DNA of 64,000 nt from Forficula auricularia (Eukaryota; Arthropoda; Insecta; Dermaptera; Forficulidae): assembly GCA_024734495.1 (NCBI GenBank), contig JALMQS010000726.1, positions 1 to 64,000 on the forward strand, read 5' to 3'. The notes under the pieces were generated by a model, which saw only the letters and a program-made list of their open reading frames with translations, had not been told where the DNA came from and did no database searches. Both the position numbers and the translations under genes were made by a program. Positions 21,172 through 31,997 of this stretch are shown piece by piece (within the stretch, counting starts at the first letter, position 1; every line of letters starts with the position of its first letter).

Positions 21172-22712
21172 TTTATGTCTTCTAAAATTACAAAGAAAAC
21201 TGAACAACTTTCTCATAGGGACTATTTTTATATAAGATATCAAATAAACAAAATACATGAATCAATTAGATCTCAAAAAAAATATTAATAATTATTATTT
21301 GATAATTAAGTTAAATAATTGTTAAAAATAATTATTAAGATTTTTTTGAGATCTAATTGATTCATGTATTTTGTTTATTTGATATCTATATATATATAAA
21401 ATTAAGGTTTTGTCTGTACATTGCTCCAAATCACGCCAAATTTTGGTTGCATCACGTTTCAAGCAAAGTTATGAACGAAAACACCCTCAACAAAATTTCT
21501 GTCTGTATGTCTGTCTGTTTCAGTGGTTTCCGAAAAGTTGCTCACGATTCACGTAAAAACGGCTGAAGGGATTATTATGAAATTTCATATTTACATCAGA
21601 TGTCTTCTAACTTACGTTTTTAGCTATATAACGTTTTGATATTTTGACCCCAGAAGGGGTTTGGGGGGCGCACGAATGAATATTATCAAATAACTCCTAA
21701 ACTATTAACCCTACGGCAAATTTTATAATAAACAAAATTGTAGAAGATGTGATTTCTGACAACTTTTGTTTAAAAAAATTTCCCCAAAAAATCACCCAAA
21801 AAGGGGGGAGGGTGAAAAAATGTAAATACTTGCCCTTGGAGCAAACTCAACCAAATTTTGTATACATAATCTCTGGGCCTCTAGAGAGCTAGAAATGCAA
21901 AAACTAACCACCCAAAATGGGGGAGGGTCAAAAAATGAAAATTCTTTCTCTTGGGCCAAACTCAACCAAATTTTGTATACATAATCTGTGGGTCACTAGA
22001 AGCCTAGAAATGCAAAAACTGGGTGCGGAGGGTGGGTGCAATGGTGGGATGGGGTGGGAGGAGTGAGCCGGAGTATGGTGGGGGTTCAGGGGGTGGTGCG
22101 GGGTGGAGTCCAGGGGGCATAGCGGGGGTGGGGTCCAGGAGGCTAGGGCGGGGGTGTGGTGCGCAGGGTTGGAGGGCACGGGTAGGGTCCGGGGTGGATG
22201 GGGTACGGGGTCCGAGGTGGGTGGGGTGCGGGTGGTTGTGTGGGGCGAGGGGTTTGGAACGGGTGCATGGTGCGGGGGCGGGGGTGCTGGAGGGGTTTGG
22301 GGGTGGGGTGTTAGTGGGTTAGGGTGCGGAATGGAGTGTTGGGGTGGTGGTGGTGTGGGGGCGGGGGTTGGGAATGGTGCGGGGTGGGGGGGGTCCAGGG
22401 GGCGTGCCCCCTGGCTAGCAAGAGGGCCGCCGAAGGCGGGCCTTGCAGCTAGTCTTATATAAAAATAGTCCCTATGAGAAAGTTGTTCAGTTTTCTTTGT
22501 AGTTTAAGTAGACATAAAGAAAAATATAGGGCTCCATTTCAAAAACAGAACTTGACCTCAAAATACCCTTGAAAGCTTGTTCTACTTCGACACACACTAG
22601 CGTTGTTTAGTTTCCCCTTTGATATAAACAAACTTTTATTTGAAACTTTTTTCCATATAATGCACTGTTTTTGAGTTATAAGACTGTCTCAAGATAAAAA
22701 ACTCACCCGGTA
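21172..22712. mobile_element. Long-TIR foldback element hosting a Helitron
   Basis: The right end carries TAAGACTGTCTCAAGATAAA and AACTCACCCGGTA, as in the complete relative at 60348-61661; the left end is truncated. The two arms pair around 21290-21320 (ATACATGAATCAATTAGATC against its complement). The right arm is split exactly by the Helitron at 21385-22452. Confidence 0.8.
21385..22452 (+). mobile_element. Non-autonomous Helitron with readable empty site
   Basis: Begins A|TCTATATATATATAAAATTA and ends GCAGCTAG|T, with a small hairpin upstream of the 3' end (CCGAAGGCGGGCCTTG). Removing it restores a sequence that pairs with 21225-21290, with no target duplication, as expected for Helitron insertion between A and T. 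The body contains GTATACATAATCTGTGGG-type units and a G-rich tract at 22020-22400. No Rep/helicase coding. Confidence 0.9.
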
Positions 22713-23278
22713 TAGGTATATAAGAAATGCTCATTTAATAATATAAGATTAAAAACAAGAGCGTGTCACGTGTCAAAGCAAAGGAGACGCCACAGTCAAG
22801 TCTTGACTTGAATGAAAATTTGCCAGGACACCCAAATTCCTGTGTCTGTGTCCCATGTCTTTATTAAATTAAAATGAGTCTCGTCGGGAGTTAATATGAT
22901 TCCTGTCTGTGCATAATAAGCCGAAACCGACAGATAGAACATGACCGAGCATAATTTTAATACCTTTATATATAATATATTATACTAGAGTTTATGTGTG
23001 TGTCTGTATGGGAGAGTTTTTCGCATTCTTGTCTGTCATTCAAGTGAGTTCTCAGTTGTGCGAGAGATATCAGTTTGTTCCTTCTTTCTTAGAAGTGCCG
23101 AGCGACTTTTCCATGAGCTTGCACTTCTTTTGTAAAGTTGGCTAACCTGCCGTTTGTCCCTCTGACCGTGCAACAAGAGCTACGACCATATTTAGTCAAA
23201 GTGAATGAGAACGATCCTGTAATTCGAAAAAGAAATTGAATTCAACTGAAATTCAGCCAATAGATCAGATAAGGTAAT
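22713..23278. other. Unique-looking intergenic DNA
   Basis: 22750-22960 and 23000-23230 have moderate GC content and no matches elsewhere in the window. Short frames occur but no domain was recognised. A missed exon or a solo LTR cannot be excluded from sequence alone. Confidence 0.4.
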
Positions 23279-23286
23279 GTGTGAGC

Positions 23287-23620
23287 CGAGGGGTGATCCG
23301 CGATTGGAAGTAGGTGTACACCTCTTTGGAAGTACTTGGAAATATATGGAAGTACTTGAATATATTTGGAAGCACTTGGAAATATTTGAAAACACTTGGG
23401 AATATTTGGAAGTACTTGGAAGTATTTGGAAGTACTTGCAAATATTTAGAATTACTTGGAAATATTTGGAATACTTGGAAATATTTGGAAGTACTTGGAA
23501 ATATTCGGAAGTACTTGGAAATATTTGGAATTACTTGGAAATATTTGGAAGTAATTCTAAATATTTGGAAGTACAAGTGGAATTAGGTGTACAGCATATT
23601 AGGTCGCGGTTCACCCCTCG
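23287..23620. mobile_element. MITE with 8-bp TSD and 20-bp minisatellite core
   Basis: Inverted ends CGAGGGGTGATCCGCG and, on the other strand, CGAGGGGTGAACCGCG. Flanked by GTGTGAGC at 23279-23286 and 23621-23628. Between the ends are about 12-13 copies of AGTACTTGGAAATATTTGGA and variants. A short relative without the array is at 31859-31989. Open frames through the array are repeat artefacts. Confidence 0.9.
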
Positions 23621-23628
23621 GTGTGAGC

Positions 23629-24135
23629 TAACAACATGACTTTCAGTCGAGGCAAATTACGTGAAAAAAAGAGTCATATAAAAGAATTTTCTCCCGGAAA
23701 AGGTTGTATTGCTGGAATACTTTTATTGGTCACCAAATATTACTATCCTAATAGCCCAGTCAAATTGTGCTCAAATGTACACTGAAAAAAAAACGATATA
23801 TTTATAGTTAAGAAATGTATATTTGATATGAATAGATGGTAAAGTTAATTATGGCCAAATCGATCTCTGTTCAATATCAATAAATGATATACGTATTTTA
23901 AGTATTCTCATATTTTTTGAGCAATTTTAGATATATTAATAGTTAAGATGTCGCTATTTGAACTAAGCACCAATAAGTAAATTATTAAAATATTGTTATT
24001 TGAATAAAATAGTGGAAGAGTTAAATTTAATAGTTGTTTAAATGTATTTAAATGAAATAATATGTAATTACTACAAGAAATTATATCATTAATGTAGAAT
24101 CCATATTCAAATGAATTATATAAATATTTAATTTA
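23629..24135. other. AT-rich DNA without a recognised feature
   Basis: Nothing coding or repetitive was recognised apart from short AT-rich runs. 24136 onward is the interior of a family X element. Confidence 0.4.
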
Positions 24136-24304
24136 ATTATTCATTTACTCGTACACCAATTTGCCCATATTCGTTCATATTGATAAACATTATAAAAATA
24201 AATAAATAGGAAAATAATAATAAAAAATAATCGTATGGGATCAAGCTTGAGTTGTTTACCAAAAAAGAATTTAGTCTTTTTGATTTTAAGTCGATTCTTC
24301 TACA

Positions 24305-25400
24305 TTTTCAGTAGAGGTTTCCATTAATAGTCAAAACATCAAAAATGGAATTCAATAAGGTTATTCCTCTAGTATTAGATAAGAATCGATCGTTATTTTT
24401 GATTTTAAGTCGTTTCCTCCATGTCTTCAGCAATGGTTACCAATAATAATCGAAACTTCAAAAACCTAATGTAGAATTGTTATTCCTCAAGTATTAGATG
24501 AGAATCAATGGCTATTTTTGATTTTAAGTCGATTCCTCTATGTCTTCAGCAATGGTTACCAATAAAAACCGAAACGTCAAAAATCCAATATAGAATGATT
24601 ATTCCTCAAGTACTAGATGAGAATCAATCGCTATTTTTGGTTTAAAGTTGATTTCTCTATGTCTTCAGGAATGGTTACTAATAAAAACCGAAACGTCAAA
24701 AATCCAATATAGAATGGATATTTCTCAAGTATTAGATGAGAATCAATCGCTATTTTTTATTTTAAGTCGATTCCTCCATGTCTTCAGCAATGGTTACTAA
24801 TAAAAACCGAAACGTCAAAAATCCAATAGAGAATGATTATTCCTCAAGTACTAGATCAGAATCAATCGCTATTTTTGGTTTAAAGTCGATTTCTCTATGT
24901 CTTCAGCAATGGTTACTAATAAAAACCGAAACGTCAAAAATCCAATATAGAATGGATATTTCTCAAGTATTAGATGAGAATCAATCGCTATTTTTTATTT
25001 TAAGTCGATTCCTCCATGTCTTCAGCAATTGTTACTAATAAAAACCGAAACGTCAAAAATCCAATATAGAATGATTATTCCTCAAGTACTAGATGAGAAT
25101 CAATCGCTATTTTTGGTTTAAAATCGATTTCTCTATGTCTTCAGCAATGGTTACTAATAAAAACCGAAACGTCAAAAATACAATATAGAATGATTATTCC
25201 TCAAGTACTAGATGAGAATCAATCGCTATTTTTGGTTTAAAATCGATTTCTCTATGTCTTCAGCAATGGTTACTAATAAAAACCGAAACGTCAAAAATCC
25301 AATATAGAATGATTATTCCTCGAGTACTAGATGAGAATCAATCGCTATTTTTGGTTTTAAAATCGATTTCTCTGTCTTCAGCAAAGGTAACGGATAAAGA
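24305..25400 (+). repeat. 119-bp tandem array, about 9 units
   Basis: TCTTCAGC-type landmarks recur at 24424, 24543, 24662, 24781, 24900, 25019, 25138, 25257 and 25375, an exact 119-bp spacing except the last (118). Each unit carries ATGTCTTCAGCAATGGTTAC and GAAACGTCAAAAATCCAATA. Confidence 0.95.
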
Positions 25401-26336
25401 AAACAACGCAGTTGCTATGGTTACTCATAAAAATTCCTCCCAAATTTTTAGCATTTCACAGAGAGAAGCCTATCCATTCTTACTTAAGCAAGGCTAAATG
25501 AGCTATATTAAAACTTTCAAATGAATAAATTTTAAAGAATTTAAAAAAATTTAAAAAAAGTACCATCTTACTCTAGAGTAAAGTACTTTAAAATATAATT
25601 TTACTAAAAACTTTATTTAACCTTTTTTGTGGTCCCCAAGGTACTTAATTAGGATATTAAATTTCATCAAAATTGGTTAAGTCATTTTCAAGATATTTAG
25701 AAAAAACTAAAAAGTACTGAAATAAAGTACTAATGTTTGTGGGCTGATATGTACCAAAAACTAATCAGCGCTTCATTTTGTTAAACTAATGGTAGGTTTT
25801 CAATTTCATTTCAATCGGTGCAACGGTGTGGAAAAAATCGTGGGCCAAAAAACGATAACATACATACCATACATCCATCCATCCGCACGCACTAAATGAA
25901 ATAAACTGCAACGGATCGTTGCTAAACTTTATCCAAATTCATTTGAAATATTAATATGTTTGTTCCTTTATTATTAATCAGATATCACTTGCAATTTGTA
26001 GTTCATATTGACATTAATTCAAAAATAATTCTCATTTAATAGTTGAGGAATAACCATTCTACATTTGATTTTTGACATTTCGGTTATTATTGTAACCATT
26101 GCTGAAGACATGGTGGAATCGACTTAAAATCAAAAATAGCCATCGATTCTCATCTAATACTTGAGGAATAACAATTCTACATTAGGTATTTGACGTTTCG
26201 GTTATTATTGGTAACCATTGCTGAAGAGATGGAGGAATCGACTTAAAATCAAAAATAACGATCGATTCTCATCTAATACTAGAGGAATAACCTTATTGCA
26301 TTCCATTTTTGATGTTTTGACTATTAATGGAAACCT

Positions 26337-26917
26337 CTACTGAAAATGTGGAAGAATCGACGTAAAATCAAAAAGACTAAATTCTTTTTTGGTAAACAAC
26401 TCAAGCTCAATGTGGAAGAATCGACTTAAAATCAAAAAGACTAAATTCTTTTTTGGTAAACAACTCAAGCTCAATGTAGAAGAATCGACTTAAAATCAAA
26501 AAGACTAAATTCTTTTTTGTTAAACAACTCAAGCTCAATGAGGAAGAATCGACGTAAAATCAAAAAGACTAAATTCTTTTTTGGTAAACAACTCAAGCTC
26601 AATGTGGAAGAATCGACTTAAAATCAAAAAGACTAAATTCTTTTTTGGTAAACAACTCAAGCTCAATGTGGAAGAATCGACTTAAAATCAAAAAGACTAA
26701 ATTCTTTTTTGGTAAACAACTCAAGCTCAATGTAGAAGAATCGACTTAAAATCAAAAAGACTAAATTCTTTTTTGTTAAACAACTCAAGCTCAATGAGGA
26801 AGAATCGACGTAAAATCAAAAAGACTAAATTCTTTTTTGGTAAACAACTCAAGCTCAATGTGGAAGAATCGACTTAAAATCAAAAAGACTAAATTCTTTT
26901 TGGTAAACAACTCAAGC
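26337..26917 (-). repeat. 64-bp tandem array, about 9 units
   Basis: TCAAGCTCAATG recurs at 26401, 26465, 26529, 26593, 26657, 26721, 26785 and 26849, exactly 64 bp apart. The unit (GAAGAATCGACTTAAAATCA, AAAGACTAAATTC) is the inner end of the 119-bp family. The same single-copy segment lies next to the inversion point in other copies. Confidence 0.95.
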
Positions 26918-28350
26918 TTGAGTTGTTTGCCATAAAAGAATTTAGTCTTTTTGATTTTAAGTCGATTTTTCCACATTTTCAGTAGAGGTTTCCATTAATA
27001 GTCAAAACATCAAAAATGGAATGCAATAAGGTTATTCCTCTAGTATTAGATAAGAATCGATCGTTACTTTTGATTTTAAGTCGATTCCTCCATGTCTTCA
27101 GCAATGGTTACCAATAATAATCGAAACGTCAAATACCTAATGTAGAATTGTTATTTCTCAAGTACTAGATGAGAATCAATCGATATTTTTGGTTTAAAGT
27201 CGATTTCTCTATGTCTTCAGCAATGGTTACTAATAAAAACCGAAACGTCAAAAATCCAATATAGAATGATTATTCCTCAAGTACTAGATGAGAATCAATC
27301 GCTATTTTTGGTTTAAAATCGATTTCTCTATGTCTTCAGCAAAGGTAACGTATAAGAAAACAACGCAGTTGCTATGGTTACTTATAAAAATTCCTCCCAA
27401 ATTTTTAGCATTTCACAGAGAGAAGCCTATCCATTCTTACTTAAGCAAGGCTAAATGAGCTATATTAAAACTTTCAAATGAATAAATTTTAAAGAATTTA
27501 AAAAATTAAAAAAGTACTCTCTTACTCTAGAGTAAAGTACTTTAAAATATAATTTTACTAAAAACTTTATTTAACCTTTTTTGTGGTCCCCAAGGTACTT
27601 AATTAGGATATTAAATTTCATCAAAATTGGTTAAGTCATTTTCAAGATATTTAGAAAAAACTAAAAAAGTACTGAAATAAAGTACTAATGTTTGTGGGCC
27701 GATATGTACCAAAAACTAATCAGCGCTTCATTTTGTTAAACTAATGGTAGGTTTTCAATTTAATTTGAATCAGCGCAAAGGTGTGGAAAAAATCGTGGGC
27801 CAAAAAACGATAACATACATCCATCCATACATACATACATACATCCATCCGCACGCACTAAATGAAAAAATCGCACTTTTTGGCCTCTCGACGAGACCCC
27901 ATGTAATTTTTGGCAAAACCGTCACGTGCTAAAATTCAACCTAATTGAATACTACAATTTGTGACTTTAATTGAGTCCATGGGTTCCGTAGTCTTTGCCT
28001 GAGGACCCTTTGAAGCCACGCTTGCCCCGAGAGCGATTACAATACTTTACCCATGCTTTGCATTGGATAAAGTAAAAATCGCACTTTTTGTACCTCTCGG
28101 CGAGACCCCATGTAATTTTTGGCAAAGCCGCCACTTGCTAATATTCAACCTAATTGAATACTACAATTTGTGACTTTAATTGAGTCCATGGGTTCCGTAG
28201 TCTTTACCTGAGGACCCTTTGAAACCACGCTTGCCCCGAGAGCGATTACAATACTTTACCCATGCTTTGCATTGGATAAAGTAAAAATAAATAAATAGGA
28301 AAATAATAATAAAAAAAATAATCGTATGGGATCTGAAATAAAAACATATA

Positions 28351-29072
28351 ATTTTTAAGAAAAAAATAAAAACCGACTTCAAAAAATTAAATGCAACAAA
28401 TAAAATCCACTAAAAGGTATAAAATAATTATTATCTTATTTAGTTACAACTAAACGACGAAATATTAACATGAAAATACTTTTTGAAGTCGGTGCCAAAC
28501 AAACTATACCTATAAGCGAGCGTACCCGCCAAACGTACTAAGTAAGATTTGTCGAGTGCGATTCATAAAAGGTATATATTTGGCACCAACTTCAAAAAGT
28601 AATTTCATGTTAATATTTCGTCGTTTAGTTGTAACTAAATAATATAATAATTATTTTATACCTTTTTAGTGTATTTTATTTGTTGCATTTAATTTTTTGA
28701 AGTCGGTTTTTTATTTTTTTCTTAAAAATTATTTTTATTTTTTCTCTTTTTAGTGATGTTATTAATAGTGATCATATCATCAGAACTTGACCAAATTAAT
28801 ATGACACCATCCCTAAGACACCCCCTTTCGGATAAAAAAAGAACCATCGAAATCGGTTCATAAACAAAGAGGTTAGGTCTAAACAAACCTAATAAAAAAG
28901 GTCTAATACCTATGAAAAAAAACGAAAAAAATGGACCAATCGGAAGCTAGACTGGACCCAATGCAAAAAAAATTTCAAAATCGGTTGACAATTGGCGGAG
29001 ATATGAGGTAACATAGGCACAAAAAAAAAAAAAATCAGTCGAATAGAGAACCTCCTCCTTTTTTGAAGTCGG
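28351..29072. mobile_element. Foldback element with AACCGACTTCAAAAAA ends, copy 1
   Basis: Ends AACCGACTTCAAAAAA and TTTTTTGAAGTCGGTT. The left half is itself a hairpin with arms of about 160 bp (28371-28690) around a loop with AAACGTACTAAGTAAGAT. The right half carries noncoding family sequence (TCAGAACTTGACCAAATTAA). Copy 2 is at 59291-60227. No ORF. Confidence 0.8.
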
Positions 29073-29531
29073 TTAAAAAATTAAATAAGATTTGTTTCCA
29101 AGTTATATAAAAAAAGCCACTTCAACCACTTTATTTGTAAACACACCTGTAATGTTATGATTTAGACACCTGTTAATTAAAAAACAAACAAACAATTCCT
29201 AATTTTAATATAATATAATAATATTTGGTATAAAGTATTAGTGGGTTTTAAAACTAAAAAACCAATTAATAAATAAAAGATAATTGAAAAAAATGTAAAC
29301 AAACTTTTTTATTGAGAATTTAATTTATCAATAATTACTTTAATTAAGAAAAGATCAATTAAGATTAAATTTGTCGAGGTCCAGACCTAGCCAGATGTTT
29401 TCTCATCCTCAAAACTTGTTAATAGATTTTGTCTCATCAAAATTAGTTGACCCGTTTTCAAAATAGAACTAAGATACAAATAACATATATAAATATATAT
29501 ACAATTTTTGTTCGTTTAATAAGAGTAGATA

Positions 29532-29766
29532 AGATAATAGATTGGATGTCAAAATATTTCTGGTGCATCCTTTGAAGTTGTTGTAGTTGCATTGTCTAGC
29601 TAGTTGGTTCGTCCTTGATTGTTCTCTAACCTTCGGGAGTCCTCCAGTCAGCCGCCCAATCTCTCTCTCTCACTTACCAAAAGAACAAAAAACAAAATAC
29701 AAGATTTATTTCTATTTTTTGTTTTCCTTGATATTAATGTTGTTGTTGTTGTTGTTGTTGTTTTAG
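29532..29766 (+). other. Intron end upstream of the first visible NHS exon
   Basis: Unique DNA leading to the acceptor TTTTAG at 29761-29766. A (TTG) microsatellite of about 7 units (29738-29762) directly abuts the acceptor and takes the place of a usual polypyrimidine tract. Confidence 0.7.
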
Positions 29767-30032
29767 CGGAGGGTGACCTGTCGTGGTTCGCTTGTCGCAC
29801 CATCCACTACCGTAGTAAGAGTCCACCACGGGTTCTTTCTCTGCTGACTGAGGAGACGAGGCCCGAGGCGGTGCGCGCCCTCTACCAGGCGGCGGGCCTC
29901 GCTCAAGAAGAAAGTCATCGTCATACAGACGACGCCCTCACCAACAGGCGACTAAACAACGACACCGACGCACATCTGCCCGAAGAACTCCTCGACGACG
30001 CCACCCTACTCAGGCTCATCGAAACACGAACG
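29767..30032 (+). CDS. gukh: NHS/GUK-holder family gene, exon encoding part of the WAVE-homology domain
   Basis: An internal coding exon of 266 bp. The acceptor TTTTAG precedes it and the donor CG|GTATAC ends it. Two bases complete a split codon (incoming phase 1), then 88 codons run to the donor (outgoing phase 0). The peptide begins EGDLSWFACRTIHYRSKSPP and continues with RVLSLLTEETRPEAVRALYQ. The HYRS...TRPEAVRALY part resembles the segment after the helices in the WAVE-homology domain of vertebrate NHS and NHSL proteins (YYRAPWHQQR ... TRPPCVEEL), by recollection. The acidic tail LPEELLDDATLLRLIETRT is not conserved that I know. This domain in NHS is linked to actin remodelling at cell junctions. 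The N-terminal exon(s) are not found in the window. The name rests on this exon together with the stronger matches downstream. Confidence 0.75.
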
Positions 30033-30370
30033 GTATACGCGACACACTCGCACTTTTCTAAATCATACCCCCCCCCCCTATTTATCTACACCTGAAAGCG
30101 GCCGACATTATATTAAGCAGCCATTCAAGTACTTTTGGAAAAGTTTATGCTCACCTATCGAAAGTATTCATAATAAATGAAAATTAATTAAAAAATCAAT
30201 GAGGTTGTCCTCTGCTTAATATAAATAAACATATACCTAATTATATAATAGACCACGAGATGAGAGCCTATCGGAATTCTCAGTTTTCCAATAAAATCTA
30301 TAATAAATATATTTCACTAGAAATTTTTAAGGAATTTGGTCTTGGTACTTGGGGAAACATTTTTTAAAAT
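30033..30370 (+). other. Start of the 23.9-kb intron
   Basis: Holds a C run (30069-30079) and a short dispersed repeat near 30200-30235 (CAATGAGGTTGTCCTCTGCT) shared with 43360, 44725 and 54640. 30310-30370 carries the GGGGAAACATTTT lead sequence of the foldback that follows. Confidence 0.55.
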
Positions 30371-31790
30371 ATTGGATAAAAAATACTTGGTAGGTTTCAC
30401 ATTAAGATATAAAAAATAAAACGAATTTATTTTTGTGAGAATCTTTAATCTCGATATATATATTTCGGGTGACCTAACCCATCTTCGGGAGAAACAGCAA
30501 GTAACTGACCTGGATAAGTCGAATTTGAATACAAGTCAATGGTAAAATTTATTTTTATAATAACAAAAGGGTAAATATTTAAAATTAGTGGAGGGAGAAA
30601 GGTAGGAAGTCTATTTTGTTTAATTTTGAATGGCCTTCTGAGAAATGAAGATTTCGAATTTGAATACAAGTCAATGGTAAAATTTATTTTTAAGATAACA
30701 AAAGGGTAAATATTTAAAATTAGTGGAGGGAGAAAGGTAGGAAGTCTATTTTGTTTAATTTTGAATGGCCTTCTGAGAAATGAAGATTTCGAATTTGAAT
30801 ACAAGTCAATGGTAAAATTTATTTTTAAGATAACAAAAGGGTAAATATTTAAAATTAGTGGAGGGAGAAAGGTAAGAAGTCTATTTTGTTTAATTTTGAA
30901 TGGCCTTCTGAGAAATGAAGATTTCGAATTTGAATACAAGTCAATGGTAAAATTTATTTTTAAGATAACAAAAGGGTAAATATTTAAAATTAGTGGAGGG
31001 AGAAAGGTAGGAAGTCTATTTTGTTTAATTTTGAATGGCCTTCTGAGAAATGAAGATTTCGAATTTGAATACAAGTCAATGGTAAAATTTATTTTTAAGA
31101 TAACAAAAGGGTAAATATTTAAAATTAGTGGAGGGAGAAAGGTAGGAAGTCTATTTTGTTTAATTTTGAATGGCCTTCTGAGAAATGAAGATTTCGAATT
31201 TGAATACAAGTCAATGGTAAAATTTATTTTTAAGATAACAAAAGGGTAAATATTTAAAATTAGTGGAGGGAGAAAGGTAGGAAGTCTATTTTGTTTAATT
31301 TTGAATGGCCTTCTGAGAAATGAAGATTTCGAATTTGAATACAAGTCAATGGTAAAATTTATTTTTAAGATAACAAAAGGGTAAATATTTAAAATTAGTG
31401 GAGGGAGAAAGGTAGGAAGTCTATTTTGTTTAATTTTGAATGGCCTTCTGAGAAATGAAGATTTCGAATTTGAATACAAGTCAATGGTAAAATTTATTTT
31501 TAAGATAACAAAAGGGTAAATATTTAAAATTAGTGGAGGGAGAAAGGTAGGAAGTCTATTTTGTTTAATTTTGAATGGCCTTCTGAGAAATGAGGATTTA
31601 CACTAGGTAGATGTAGGGAAGGGTGGGAGGATCAGGTCAGTTACTTTCTGTTTCTCCTGAAGATTGGGTTAGTCACCTGAAATATATATATATATATCGA
31701 AATTAAAGATTCTCCAAAAATAAATTTGTTTTATTTTTTTATATCTTAATGTGAAACCTACCAAGTATTTTTTATCCAATAATTTCACTA
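30371..31790. mobile_element. Foldback element with eight 135-bp tandem units
   Basis: Inverted arms of about 140-150 bp (30371-30515 and 31645-31790) share ATTGGATAAAAAATACTTGG, TAGGTTTCACATTAAG and TATATCGA-type segments in opposite orientation. The core 30521-31600 is eight near-identical 135-bp units. TTTCACTAGAAA lies just outside both ends (30309-30320 and 31785-31796) and may be part of a target duplication or an outer arm. A 344-codon minus-strand frame (30445-31479) exists only because 135 is divisible by three. Confidence 0.85.
30521..31600. repeat. 135-bp tandem array, 8 units
   Basis: Units begin GAATTTGAATACAAGTCAAT at 30521, 30656, 30791, 30926, 31061, 31196, 31331 and 31466. 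They differ by only a few substitutions, so the array expanded or was homogenised recently. Confidence 0.97.
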
Positions 31791-31858
31791 GAAACCCTAA
31801 AATGGCGACCTTAAAGCCAACCAAGTTGACCCTGCCACAGGCCCATGTCGGTATGAGT

Positions 31859-31989
31859 CGAGGGGTGAACCGCGATTGTAATTAGGTGTACACCTTCTTT
31901 GGAATTACTTTGAAATTCATTAGATAATCTATTGTCTTCTACTTGGAAATGAAAGTTGTACACGATTTTGGGTCGCGGTTCACCACTCG
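31859..31989. mobile_element. MITE, short relative of the minisatellite-bearing element at 23287
   Basis: Ends CGAGGGGTGAACCGCG and, inverted, GTCGCGGTTCACCACTCG. Flanks GTATGAGT (31851-31858) and GTATGCGT (31990-31997) match at 7 of 8 positions, supporting an 8-bp target duplication and a hAT-type origin. The core is only about 90 bp with a few diverged TACTTGGAAAT pieces. Confidence 0.85.
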
Positions 31990-31997
31990 GTATGCGT

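Larger units (their letters stand above)
24244..28290. repeat. Large composite of satellite-bearing foldback elements
   Basis: Orientation changes within the block: 119-bp units forward (24305-25400), then unique flank (25400-25900), then reverse units (26040-26336), the 64-bp array (26337-26917), a flip at CTCAAGCTTGAG (26911-26922), forward units (26923-27340), flank (27340-27860), and two tandem copies of the family end (27870-28080 and 28081-28285, with ACGCTTGCCCCGAGAGCGAT). It looks like two or more elements of the type at 12277-13983 inserted or recombined together. Confidence 0.75.
24136..29531 (-). mobile_element. Family X element interrupted by two foldback complexes
   Basis: The left piece (24136-24243) and right pieces (28285-28350 and 29073-29531, ending ATAAGAGTAGA) are parts of one family X copy. 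The first interruption, 24244-28290, is the satellite complex; about 48 bp of family X sequence (AATCGTATGGGATC at its end) occurs on both sides of it. The second, 28351-29072, is the AACCGACTTC foldback. The hairpin end is missing on the left. Confidence 0.65.

Noticed and set aside
22023..22462. Glycine-rich frames of 99 and 119 codons
   Set aside because: They translate a low-complexity G-rich tract inside a noncoding Helitron.
23265..23639. Repetitive frames on both strands (about 90-120 codons)
   Set aside because: They are translations of the 20-bp minisatellite within a MITE.
24305..26917. Regularly spaced repeats resembling a CRISPR array
   Set aside because: Units are contiguous (119 or 64 bp) with no unique spacers, there are no cas genes, and the DNA is eukaryotic.
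30445..31479. 344-codon minus-strand open frame
   Set aside because: It runs through eight 135-bp tandem repeats; its openness follows from the unit length being a multiple of three. No domain, start context or splice logic supports a gene.
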